DNA of 64,000 nt. Origin: Pyronema omphalodes. Its lineage: Eukaryota > Ascomycota > Pezizomycetes > Pezizales > Pyronemataceae. Under the pieces are notes generated by a model. That model searched no databases. It had not been told where the DNA came from and worked only from the letters and a program-made list of their open reading frames with translations. Positions 57,301-64,000 of this stretch are shown piece after piece. Position 1 is the stretch's first letter. Each line of letters starts with the position of its first letter. Location: positions 62,001 to 126,000 of the forward strand of contig JAJJXM010000097.1 in NCBI GenBank assembly GCA_024516155.1, written 5' to 3'. Both the position numbers and the translations under genes were made by a program.

Positions 57301-57951
57301 TTTTATGCGAATTACGGTTACAACCCCATTGCCAGCAATCCCATTCCAACAGCTGTGCAAAACCCTGCCAGCAAAGCATACGCTCATTGGATGCATACAG
57401 TGCATGAAGGTGCTAAGTCAGCATTACAGAAGGCACAAGAAAGAATGAAGAAGTATGCAGACCTTCAGCGAAAGGAGGCCCCTACTTACCAAGTTGGAGA
57501 CTTGGTTATGCTCGATGGACGACACATAAAAACAAGACGCCCATCACACAAATTGGATCACAAATTACATGGTCCATTCCAAATCGAAAAGGTCATATCC
57601 CCAACAGCAATACGTCTCACCTTACCAAGGAGATGGAAGATTCACAACGTCTTCCACACTTCCCTACTGGAGCCCTTCCACACTGGAACCAGAGCTCCAC
57701 CAGACCCAAACAAAATTCTCCGGGAAGCAGACGATGTTGAGGGAAGCGAGGAGTACGACATAGACGAAATTATGAGCAGCTACAAATCAGGCAGCAGAGT
57801 ACTTTACCTCGTCAAATGGCTAGGGTGGCCCAACAAGAAAGACTGGACGGCAGAACCCTTCGACAACTTTTCAGTAGGAGGTCAGGAGAAGCTAAGAGAT
57901 TTCCATCTCAAGTATCCTGATTCTCCGAGGGACTACCGACTCAAAGACTAA
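54343..57951 (+). CDS. Pol polyprotein of the chromovirus (1202 aa from first Met)
   Basis: Domains in order: aspartic protease (VLLDTGSTAALLD, Asp58); reverse transcriptase (LCVDYRGINKIT, MPFGLSNAPATFQ, YIDDVLIY at 397-404); RNase H (VETDASDFALGAVLS, Asp547; DHQNLEYF; KPDALSRR); integrase with HHCC finger (HFGQDKTIELIRRNFWWPRM, CMECQK) and the D,D35E triad Asp845 (AMDFITDLP), Asp906 (IVSDRDSRF) and Glu942 (TERLNQT); the GPY-like module (HKLHGPFQIEKV); and a C-terminal chromodomain (DEIMSSYKSGSRVLYLVKWL, then WTAEPFDNF). All catalytic residues are present. The true N-terminus is probably made by frameshifting from gag, since the frame is open upstream of this Met to 54247. Confidence 0.97.
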   Translation: MDSLLSTRTKSRRKDNGAAIPVTQESAPTPPHHGPRPIINMVLNWSKNQQRTVRVLLDTGSTAALLDKAFVQKYKIPTVKRDTPLQIRNFNNEIVAGAGEVFTVPFILQHKKHFAAESFEVAPLDSDCDVILPYWWMALHQPCNLWGDQDKISFTSSRCKEKCTKAQASAFSLKVDKHVLDHPEALVLGHISSVSTKEELSEALQQVPEKFRGWINIMTKEAADRLPDHKPYDHAIDLVEGEKPPWGPVYALNEVELETLREWLKDMLRTGKIRPSKSPAAAPILFVPKPHGRGLRLCVDYRGINKITIANRYPLPLMSELQDRVRGAKIFTKMDLKNGYHLIRIKEGDEWKTAFRCRYGLYEFSVMPFGLSNAPATFQDMMNHIFRDMLDQGVIAYIDDVLIYAETEEEHDKLVKEVLKRLEENGLVISPEKCVWGQNRVEFLGYIISENGIEMAKDKVQTVLVWEPPKSLKETQGFLGFANFYRRFIKDFSKICRPLTESTKGDAKKWEWTVAMELAFDELKSRFTTAPILSHFDPRQVCIVETDASDFALGAVLSQKGEDGKLHPIAFHSRKFTPAEINYEIHDKELLAIVDSFKVWRRYLEGAMHTVQVYSDHQNLEYFTTTKVLNRRQARWAQELAGVDFKIFYRPGVKNGKPDALSRRPEFRPEKGGGEDQPITTILHKSHFASISSISSAGEGTSFIISSARLSSIPFIKWSEEFLKMVKEAGKLDEIYVEATKKIKEPLTIDNGIVYRKEKLWVPKDLVKTVLESEHDSKIAGHFGQDKTIELIRRNFWWPRMEEQIITYVKSCMECQKDKKARHLKYGLLQPLELPYAPWQSIAMDFITDLPESNGCDQLWVIVDRFSKMAHFIPLQKAGKTTADLVRIFAKEIWKLHGLPTDIVSDRDSRFTSTTWKAFLGTLAIKPRMSTAFHPQTDGQTERLNQTIEAYLRSFVNHEMNDWVDLLPMAEFAYNNSVTSATGLSPFYANYGYNPIASNPIPTAVQNPASKAYAHWMHTVHEGAKSALQKAQERMKKYADLQRKEAPTYQVGDLVMLDGRHIKTRRPSHKLDHKLHGPFQIEKVISPTAIRLTLPRRWKIHNVFHTSLLEPFHTGTRAPPDPNKILREADDVEGSEEYDIDEIMSSYKSGSRVLYLVKWLGWPNKKDWTAEPFDNFSVGGQEKLRDFHLKYPDSPRDYRLKD

Positions 57952-58109
57952 TGCTTGATGTTTTTCCCATGTGGTTTTCATCAGGTAGAGTTGGTAGTAG
58001 GATGTAGGGGCTGGAGGACTACATCCAAAATTGATCACTTAAGTCACTAGGCTACGGCGTGGTGCGATCACAGAAAGATGAACTACGAGCTTCGGGACGA
58101 AGCTTGAAC

Positions 58110-58122
58110 AGGGGAGAGGTGG
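58110..58122 (+). other. Polypurine tract
   Basis: AGGGGAGAGGTGG (with one T) ends directly at the 3' LTR and is the expected primer site for plus-strand DNA synthesis. Confidence 0.8.
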
Positions 58123-59531
58123 TGTCACACCCTAAAATGTGTGAGGATAGAATTGGTATCATATATAACGCAATGGAGAATATGGCAAACTCGACAGAGA
58201 ATGAATAGTCAGATTAGTATCCCGGGCCGGAACCCGCAGAGGAGCTCCGACAAGCCACGTCACGTGATTCGTGACTTTCCGATAGGACCTCACGAGGATC
58301 CCGGCCCGAGGCGTCGCAACTATTATTCAATGTCAGTTTGGGAGGATTCAGAAGAGAAGAGATTGGGGAACAGTTACCTCATGGGTGTCGACTTACCCTT
58401 GAGCAACTACGAACGACGCTGATGGAGAACGAAGACGAAGACGAAAGGACACCTCCTTATACTTGAGGAGTGTTCGGAAGTTCACGGCTACAAAGGGGTC
58501 TGCATCGGAAGAGAGTTCCAAGGATGTGCAGAGCGGTGCGACGAAATCATCCGGTGTTACTTAGTTGGGTGAATGGTCAGCCAGGAAGACAAGGCAGAGT
58601 CTAGTCGGCAAACAGGAGTGGGGCTATGGACAAGGGTCAAGATTGCTAAGGCATGAGACGACGTCCATAAGCATGCAACCCTCTCAAGGAAACTGTTTGG
58701 TGGAACCGATATGACGCGCCCTTAGGCTATTGACTACCAACCAAGGAACAGCTCGGCGTTTGCATCCACACCAGGGTGTGGCTGCGCGCAAGTGCGCGCA
58801 GGTGGAGCCATAATGACATCACACAGGAATGTGTCGGAGTGATCCACTCCGGTAGGGCATGGATGCCTTATGATGTCAGATTCCTCCATTTGCAATCGAG
58901 ATTCTCCAGGGAGATCTATGATAGCACGACTCACAAGATAAATGACTCACATGTTATTTGTCAGAGGAGTTCATGCATTATGCAGTCAAGCGGAGTTGCC
59001 CTCCCATATGACTCATAACCCTGACACCTGATTGGAAGGTGTGGTAGTACAGAGAGGAATGTCAAGGATTAGTCTGACGATAGCAAGCATTATGCAAGCA
59101 AGTAATCAATATGATTACGCACTTCGTATGATGCAATCTATCAGCAGATGCGTCTCAGAAATGACTCTTGTCTTATCTCCTAGGCTCAGTTTGGAAATTG
59201 GTTCCCTAGGAAGTCTGGGCGAACTTGTAGACGAAAGTCTATAAAAGAGCCTTTGTCTTCCCTCTCTCTCCTCCATCATCAACCATTTGATCCTCTACGC
59301 GACGATACCTATTATCACCAACGAATACCTCCGAAGACAACCCTTAAGTTTATTCCGCCTGTGATCGATTAATTCTCTTCCTAGCTTTATCTTTGGATAA
59401 GCTCTATTAGTTCTTGGGAACGAAGTGTCTGTCTGTTCTTGGGAACGAAGTGTCTGTTAACACTGAGGACGAAGCACTAGAGATACAATCGGATAAGCCT
59501 CTGCATAGTCGAAGCTGTGCCCAGGTTCACA
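58123..59531 (+). repeat. 3' LTR of the chromovirus
   Basis: A 1409-bp copy of the 5' LTR with the same ends, the same internal tandem 23-mer and the same TATA element (near 59240). I found no difference from the 5' copy while reading. Confidence 0.96.
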
Positions 59532-59617
59532 TTGGGTGCTTTGGGTGCTTTGGGTGCTTTGGGTGCTTTGGGTGCTTTGGGTGCTTTGGGTGCTTTGGGT
59601 GCTTTGGGTGCTTTGGG
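59532..59617. repeat. 9-bp minisatellite (GGGTGCTTT), right part
   Basis: About 9.5 copies of the unit found at 50352-50569, starting with the TTGGG target duplication directly after the 3' LTR. Confidence 0.97.
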
Positions 59618-59721
59618 CTATGGGTGATCTGGGTTATGGGTGATCTGAGTTATGGTTGATCTGGGTTATGGGCAATCTGGGCTGTGGGCAATCTGGGCTA
59701 TGGGTGATCTGGCTTATGTGT
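59618..59721. repeat. 16-bp degenerate minisatellite
   Basis: About six units of GGGTGATCTGGGTTAT with scattered substitutions. It bridges the 9-bp and 12-bp arrays and shares short words with both. Confidence 0.8.
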
Positions 59722-60113
59722 TGGATTGTGGGTTGTATTGTGGGTTGTATTGTGGGTTGTATTGTGGGTTGTATTGTGGGTTGTATTGTGGGTTGTATTG
59801 TGGGTTGTATTGTGGGTTGTATTGTGGGTTGTATTGTGGGTTGTATTGTGGGTTGTATTGTGGGTTGTATTGTGGGTTGTATTGTGGGTTGTATTGTGGG
59901 TTGTATTGTGGGTTGTATTGTGGGTTGTATTGTGGGTTGTATTGTGGGTTGTATTGTGGGTTGTATTGTGGGTTGTATTGTAGGTTGTATTGTGGGTTGT
60001 ATTGTGGGTTGTATTGTGGGTTGTATTGTGGGTTGTATTGTGGGTTGTATTGTGGGTTGTATTGTGGGTTGTATTGTGAGTTGTATTGTGGGTTGTATTA
60101 TGGGTTGTATTAT
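59722..60113. repeat. 12-bp minisatellite (TTGTATTGTGGG)
   Basis: About 32 tandem copies of TTGTATTGTGGG with only a few substitutions (GTAGG near 59980, GTGAG near 60078, TTATGGG near 60100). Repeat frames encode (TIQP)n, (GCIV)n and similar, which are artefacts. Confidence 0.96.
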
Positions 60114-60441
60114 CAAAGGATTGAGCAGATGATAGGGATTGGATAGTGGGCTTGCATAGTATGTAGGATACATTCTGATCTGTATATGTCACGGCTCAAG
60201 AATTATTACCTTCCCCCTCCTCGTCATTCATTCACCTATTATCATTCGCTTCATTATTCAGCACTCATTTCTTTATTTATTTCTATCATCCTTCGGTCTT
60301 CGATCATCACTCGTCACTCGCCTGGGTTAGGGTTACGCGCAATTCCCAAATTGTCAAAAATGTCACGTGACCTACGCCCAGGGTTAGGGGTCTGCTCGGA
60401 TCCCTTTTTGAAAATTCCATACCTACAGTCTACCGATCATC
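60114..60441. other. Intergenic with telomere-like words
   Basis: Contains GGGTTAGGGTTAC near 60322 and CAGGGTTAGGGGTC near 60381. No gene is supported. Confidence 0.5.
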
Positions 60442-61144
60442 TTAGGCCGCGTTTGGTTCGCCAACGGCCGTTAGGATTTACTAGTAAAATGACCGTTTGC
60501 GAGAGGTTGACCGTTTTGCAAACGGTTGGGGGTGTTTGGTTTGGCACCAACCGTTTCATTTTCCAGTCCCAAACGGTTGCAAACGGTTGCAAAAGGACCT
60601 CGCCAGCACCGTTTGCAACCGTTTGCGACTGACAAGATGCAACACAACCACCGAAAAAAATGAATCCGGAAGATGCCCTCGCACGGCGCAAAACAATACA
60701 ACTAAAACGCCGTAAAATCGCCATTATTCTCGCCTTGTACGCACGTTTCTACCTTTTAAAGACGCCTGTCCGCACTTCCATTCACACTGGAGACATTTTC
60801 ATGCGCGAAATCCTCGATGCCCATCCACGCCGAGCCCTCAAAGTCCTCAGGATGCCCGTCAGCACTTTTTTAGATGTGCGTCACGTTTGCTGCGTCTCTT
60901 CGTACTCTTGGGCGGCATTGTTGAGACCGGGAATTGATCTGTGCACTGGGGAAGTAAGTCTTCACGGTCAAAATTTGCAGCGGCGTTGAAGATGTTTGGT
61001 GGGGCGACAGGGGTCTCTGCATGGCAACAGACGGTCGCCCAACCAAACACCTTCTCAGCACAAAATCATAACGGTTGCTCCATGGTCCGACCGTTTTGAC
61101 ACCGTTTGCACCAAACGGCCATTGGCGAACCAAACGCGGCCTTA
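60442..61144 (+). mobile_element. PIF/Harbinger-type DNA transposon, deleted
   Basis: A 697-bp element (60445-61141) with 28-bp terminal inverted repeats, GGCCGCGTTTGGTTCGCCAA and onward, one mismatch between ends. Both sides carry TTA (60442-60444 and 61142-61144), the 3-bp target duplication typical of PIF/Harbinger. Subterminal copies of AACGGTTGCA and its complement recur at both sides and may bind transposase. Only the start of a transposase remains inside, so it is non-autonomous. Confidence 0.85.
60660..60989 (+). pseudogene. N-terminal fragment of a Harbinger-type transposase
   Basis: The frame opens MNPEDALARRKTIQLKRRK. It carries the segment that precedes the catalytic domain in Harbinger transposases (RTSIHTGDIFMREILDAH, then PRRALKVLRMPVSTFLDV, to about 60878). 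After that the similarity stops and the frame runs into the right end of the element. The whole DDE nuclease domain is missing, so no active enzyme can be made. Confidence 0.7.
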
Positions 61145-61215
61145 TCCGATTGGATAAGATCGGTCACGTGTCTCTAATCAGTAGTAGATCAGTATGTACG
61201 TGGACTGGTCTACTA

Positions 61216-61620
61216 ATGTCCGCACACGTGACTAGGGCTAGGGCACGATCATCTTATCGATAAGACAAGATCTAGTCATGTGACCTTATCAGTATTGCAC
61301 CATCTTTCCAATCGCAGCTGATCCGGATTCACGTGACTAGGGTTAGGGTTGCACCCGCACGCACACAAACTAGGGTTAGGTTTGTGACCGTACACGCACA
61401 GCTAGGGTTAGGGTTACGGACGGACGCGCACAATCCGGGTTACGGAAGCGCGCGCGTGACTACGCTTAGGGTTACGCTAGCGTGCACGCGAAGTACGCTA
61501 CTGCGCATGCGAGTTACGCTATCGCGCACGCAAGATACGCTAACGAGCGCGCAACGAGGCTGTGCACGCAAACACGCTAATTTGGTACGAACGCGTTAGC
61601 GCGTGTAGAATGCGCAACCG
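61216..61620. repeat. Telomere-like motifs grading into a degenerate ~21-bp repeat
   Basis: CTAGGGTTAGGGTT-type words recur every 30-40 bp (near 61231, 61330, 61367, 61401). They then shade into GGGTTACGC and finally into about five degenerate 21-bp units of the form TACGCTAxCGCGCACGCGA (61476-61600). Sequence between them is rich in CACGTGAC and GCACGC. The unit TTAGGG is the usual ascomycete telomere repeat; here it is interstitial and imperfect. Confidence 0.65.
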
Positions 61621-61835
61621 CGACCGCGTTGTTTACTTAGTTATTTTTCGGGAAAAATCTGCAAATGGTGGCTCGGCGTGTAAGGAGGAAAAATTGTATA
61701 TAAGAGGATTGTTTCTTTGTTTGTTTATTTTGTTTTTCTTTTCTCCTTACACAGTTATTTGTTTCTTTACAAATTCAAATACTTTGTCAATCTTTGTTTA
61801 CGTCCTCGTTCTCGTCCCCGTCTTTGGATCTCTTT
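61621..61835. other. Intergenic
   Basis: AT-rich stretch with TATATAAGAGG (about 61698) followed by a T-rich run. It could be part of an older element. No gene is seen. Confidence 0.4.
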
Positions 61836-62354
61836 TGTCAGGGAACTAGGAACGGACGTTCGAAGAACACACTGAACACTACCGGCAAGGGGAGACTAGG
61901 CTGGTTCCGGGATGGAGGAACGAAAGGACAAGGACCGAAGTGCACGGCAGACGGACGGCACACGAAACAGGGACAGGGACAAGGACAAGAATGATGTGGG
62001 ACTGAAAGGAGAAGTCTTTATCAAGGACAAGGGAAAGACACAAGACGTTTGATGGAGAACACAACGACGGGGAGGCAAGCCTCCTTATGTACAAAGGGCG
62101 GCCAGCACTGTTGCTGGGCCGTCATCCAACATCGCTACATGACAGCTTCCGTTCTCCATCATTTCACCTGCGACGCCACAGCTCTCCAGCTCATGGTACG
62201 TCATCCATCATCAGTCAGTCCATCAACAACAACGGCACGGCACACACAACAACACCACACAACACGGCAAGACAACGGAACGGTGTCGACAACAACAACG
62301 ACAACACAATGATGACGCAACAACACAACGGCTCGTCAGCCGTGTGCCGTGACA
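61836..62354 (-). repeat. 3' LTR of a second chromovirus (minus strand)
   Basis: The minus strand reads TGTCACGGCACACGG at its start (62354) and ends CCTGACA at 61836, so the ends are TGTCA...TGACA. It directly follows a polypurine tract (CGGGGGGGTAC on the minus strand, 62355-62365) beyond the pol stop codon. The other LTR lies outside the window, so the 519-bp length and the target duplication are not confirmed. Confidence 0.75.
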
Positions 62355-62365
62355 GTACCCCCCCG

Positions 62366-64000
62366 TTAGGCTCGAGTTCCTACGAGAGGAGAAGGTTTGT
62401 CTGGGTATAACTGGTGGAATCTCTCAGTGGCCTCAGTTTCGGATAGGTTCGTTTCCGGTTCCCAGGTTGGAGAGTCATGGCCGGTCCACTTGACGAGGTA
62501 CTGCAGGTTTTCTCTTGACCAACGGCTATCCAGAATTTCATCCACGAACCATTCTTCTTCGCCGTCTACTACTACCGGTAGGGGCGGTGGGATAATCTGG
62601 CCAGGGAGGGGGTCCGAAGGGGCTGGGTTTAGTAGGGACACGGGGAAGGTCCTGTGATGTTTCATTGTCTCCGGTATATCCCACTCGTAGGCGTGGGATC
62701 CAATGGGCCGTACCACGGTGAAGGGGCCTAGGTGTTTGTTTTCTAGTTTATTCGAGGGGCGGCGGGTTCTGAGGTTGCGGGCGTCCAGCCATACCAGGTC
62801 TCCTGGTTTGAAGACCGGCGCGGGGAGTCGGGAATTGTCGGCGGCTTCTATGTGGCGGGCTTGGGCGTATTTCATTCCAGAACGTAAGACGTCATGGATG
62901 TGTGACATCCTTTCCGGTACCTCGTTCGCTTTCACTTCTTCAGGATTGCCTGTCCTGATTTCTAATTCGAATGAGCATTTGGGGTGTCGGCCGTATATGG
63001 CGTAGAATGGGGACAGCGACGTTGTATCCGATACTTGGTTATTTGCAGCAAATTCTGCCAGTGGTAAAAATTTCTTCCAGTCGTCTTGTAGATAACAGAC
63101 GTATGCGCGGAGATATTGCTCCGTAACCGCATTGATTCTTTCTGTTTGGCCATCGGTCTGGGGGTGGAAAGCCGTGCTCCTGGCAATCTCGATACCCATG
63201 CAATTTGCCAGGTGTTTCCAAAAGTGGGCAACAAATTGCGGGCCGCGGTCGGACACTACTGTGTCTGGCAGACCGTGTAGTTTGAATACGTTTTCCAGGA
63301 AGAGTTGCGCGAAGCCATCTGCGTCTATCGTGGAGTGACAGGGCACCAAGTGCCGCTGTTTCGTGAGTCGGCAAACGATCGCGCATATTGCGTCGAAGCC
63401 TTCTGATGTCAGCAGTCCAGTAACAAAGTCCACAGATATGTTCTGCCACGGGTGGTGCGGGACCGGTAGGGGTTTCAAGGTTCCGTAGGGTGCGTGGCGG
63501 GTCGCTTTTGTTCTTTTACAAGTGTGGCAATTTCGGACGAATTGATCCACATCTTTTCTCATCGAAGGCCAGTAATAATTCCTGGCGACGAGTTCGAAAG
63601 TCTTTGCACGGCCCGGGTGTCCCATGGTGGCGGGGTCGTGGTGATCTTGTAGTAGTTTCAATCGTAGTTTGTCCAGCGCGGGGACATAGAGGCAGTCTCG
63701 GTAGTACAATCTGTTTTCCAACACGGAGCAATCAGCGAGTGATATGTCCTTACAGATTTGTGTACCGTCTTCCAGCATTCCCAACACTCGGTTTGGGAAT
63801 GAATCTGGCTTGTAGCCCTCCTTAAACAGGAGGTCCACCTCGGACGGTGCAAGTTTCATGGGCGGGGTCATGCACAATTGGAAGTTTTGTGGCTTCAGGA
63901 CAGCTTGTTGATTCGCTAGTATACGTTGGTCTCCCTCTCCTGGGAGGTCGGCGGCTCGTCTTGTCAGGGCGTCCGGTTTTCCTCCCGACGTTCCCGGTCG
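62366..64000 (-). CDS. Pol of a second chromovirus, C-terminal part (runs off window)
   Basis: The frame enters from the window edge within RNase H (GKPDALTRRAADLPG). It continues with an integrase HHCC finger (HPGRAKTFELVARNYYWPSM, CHTCKR), the core with ISVDFVTGLL, VVSDRGPQF and TDGQTERINAVTEQ, a GPF-type module (ENKHLGPFTVVRP) and a chromodomain (EEWFVDEILDSRWSRENLQY, then LVKWTGHDSPTWEPETNL), ending at 62366. It is clearly distinct in sequence from the element at 50.6-59.5 kb and lies in the opposite orientation. No internal stop is present in the visible part. The protease and reverse transcriptase lie beyond the window. Confidence 0.95.
   Translation of the reverse strand, partial: RPGTSGGKPDALTRRAADLPGEGDQRILANQQAVLKPQNFQLCMTPPMKLAPSEVDLLFKEGYKPDSFPNRVLGMLEDGTQICKDISLADCSVLENRLYYRDCLYVPALDKLRLKLLQDHHDPATMGHPGRAKTFELVARNYYWPSMRKDVDQFVRNCHTCKRTKATRHAPYGTLKPLPVPHHPWQNISVDFVTGLLTSEGFDAICAIVCRLTKQRHLVPCHSTIDADGFAQLFLENVFKLHGLPDTVVSDRGPQFVAHFWKHLANCMGIEIARSTAFHPQTDGQTERINAVTEQYLRAYVCYLQDDWKKFLPLAEFAANNQVSDTTSLSPFYAIYGRHPKCSFELEIRTGNPEEVKANEVPERMSHIHDVLRSGMKYAQARHIEAADNSRLPAPVFKPGDLVWLDARNLRTRRPSNKLENKHLGPFTVVRPIGSHAYEWDIPETMKHHRTFPVSLLNPAPSDPLPGQIIPPPLPVVVDGEEEWFVDEILDSRWSRENLQYLVKWTGHDSPTWEPETNLSETEATERFHQLYPDKPSPLVGTRA

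Larger units (their letters stand above)
50570..59531 (+). mobile_element. Complete Ty3/gypsy chromovirus LTR retrotransposon
   Basis: An 8962-bp element bounded by two 1409-bp LTRs (50570-51978 and 58123-59531) that start TGTCACACCC and end GGTTCACA. The 5-bp duplication TTGGG flanks it (50565-50569 and 59532-59536). Order: LTR, self-complementary primer site, gag (52088-54259), pol with protease, reverse transcriptase, RNase H, integrase and chromodomain (to 57951), polypurine tract, LTR. Domain order and the C-terminal chromodomain place it in the Tf1/MAGGY-like chromoviruses. The LTRs look identical on inspection and both genes are open, so insertion was recent and the element may still be active. 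Confidence 0.96.

Noticed and set aside
58141..59244. Short frames in the LTRs that are repeated exactly at both ends
   Set aside because: They are non-coding LTR sequence; exact duplication reflects the LTR pair, not conserved genes.
59634..60192. Frames encoding (TIQP)n and (THNT)n
   Set aside because: These are products of the 12-bp array, with the same explanation.

Overview
This window comes from a filamentous ascomycete (Pezizomycotina; a leotiomycete is my best guess, at moderate confidence). The support is: short GT-AG introns of about 50-150 bp with CTAAC/CTGAC branch sites; dispersed single 5S rRNA genes rather than a tandem cluster; a fungal-type Rif1, a GPI-tailed phospholipase B, an RNA polymerase I factor Rrn11 and a mitochondrial N-acetylglutamate synthase; and Ty3/gypsy chromoviruses. 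I rebuilt exon structures by eye. For nine of the ten spliced models given here the exon lengths sum to a multiple of three and the joined frame matches the expected protein; the tenth, at 41.8-42.6 kb, is left unresolved.

Layout. 0-10.8 kb is gene-poor: an array of palindromic TGTTTA/TAAACA repeats (1-600), a short poly(A)-tailed retroposon with a 13-bp target duplication (1240-1430), two near-identical 5S rRNA genes in opposite orientation (1955-2073 and 6016-6134) and two or three small uncharacterised genes. 10.8-16.3 kb is a six-exon Rif1 gene on the minus strand. 18.9-21.0 kb is phospholipase B (minus). 24.2-25.0 kb is a non-autonomous inverted-repeat element. 25.9-26.8 kb is a 1-Cys peroxiredoxin (plus). 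30.1-30.45 kb is a two-exon gene for a small secreted prepropeptide with a knottin-like six-cysteine pattern behind a Lys-Arg cleavage site. 31.0-32.7 kb is an MFS transporter (minus). 36.5-39.2 kb is a compact housekeeping cluster: RRN11 and V-ATPase subunit e (both minus), then ribosomal protein L43 (plus), the last two divergent across 379 bp. 40-44 kb is decayed sequence: a gene relic, a hAT relic, a poorly resolved secreted-protein gene and G-rich or simple minisatellites. 44.4-45.9 kb is DDI1 (minus), and 48.2-50.1 kb is N-acetylglutamate synthase (plus).

From 50.3 kb onward the window is repeat-dominated. An apparently intact chromovirus (50570-59531) with seemingly identical 1409-bp LTRs sits inside a 9-bp minisatellite, with a 5-bp target duplication made of the array itself. 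It appears to prime reverse transcription from its own RNA (Tf1 style) and to join gag to pol by a -1 frameshift. Beyond it lie two more minisatellites, a PIF/Harbinger-type element with TTA target duplication, scattered telomere-like TTAGGG motifs, and the 3' end of a second, unrelated chromovirus that runs off the window.

The most novel item is the 30.1-kb knottin-like prepropeptide, invisible to simple ORF calling because its cysteine domain lies in a 93-nt second exon. Other hidden genes recovered by splicing are the V-ATPase e subunit (81 aa, four exons) and the L43 microexon of 22 nt.
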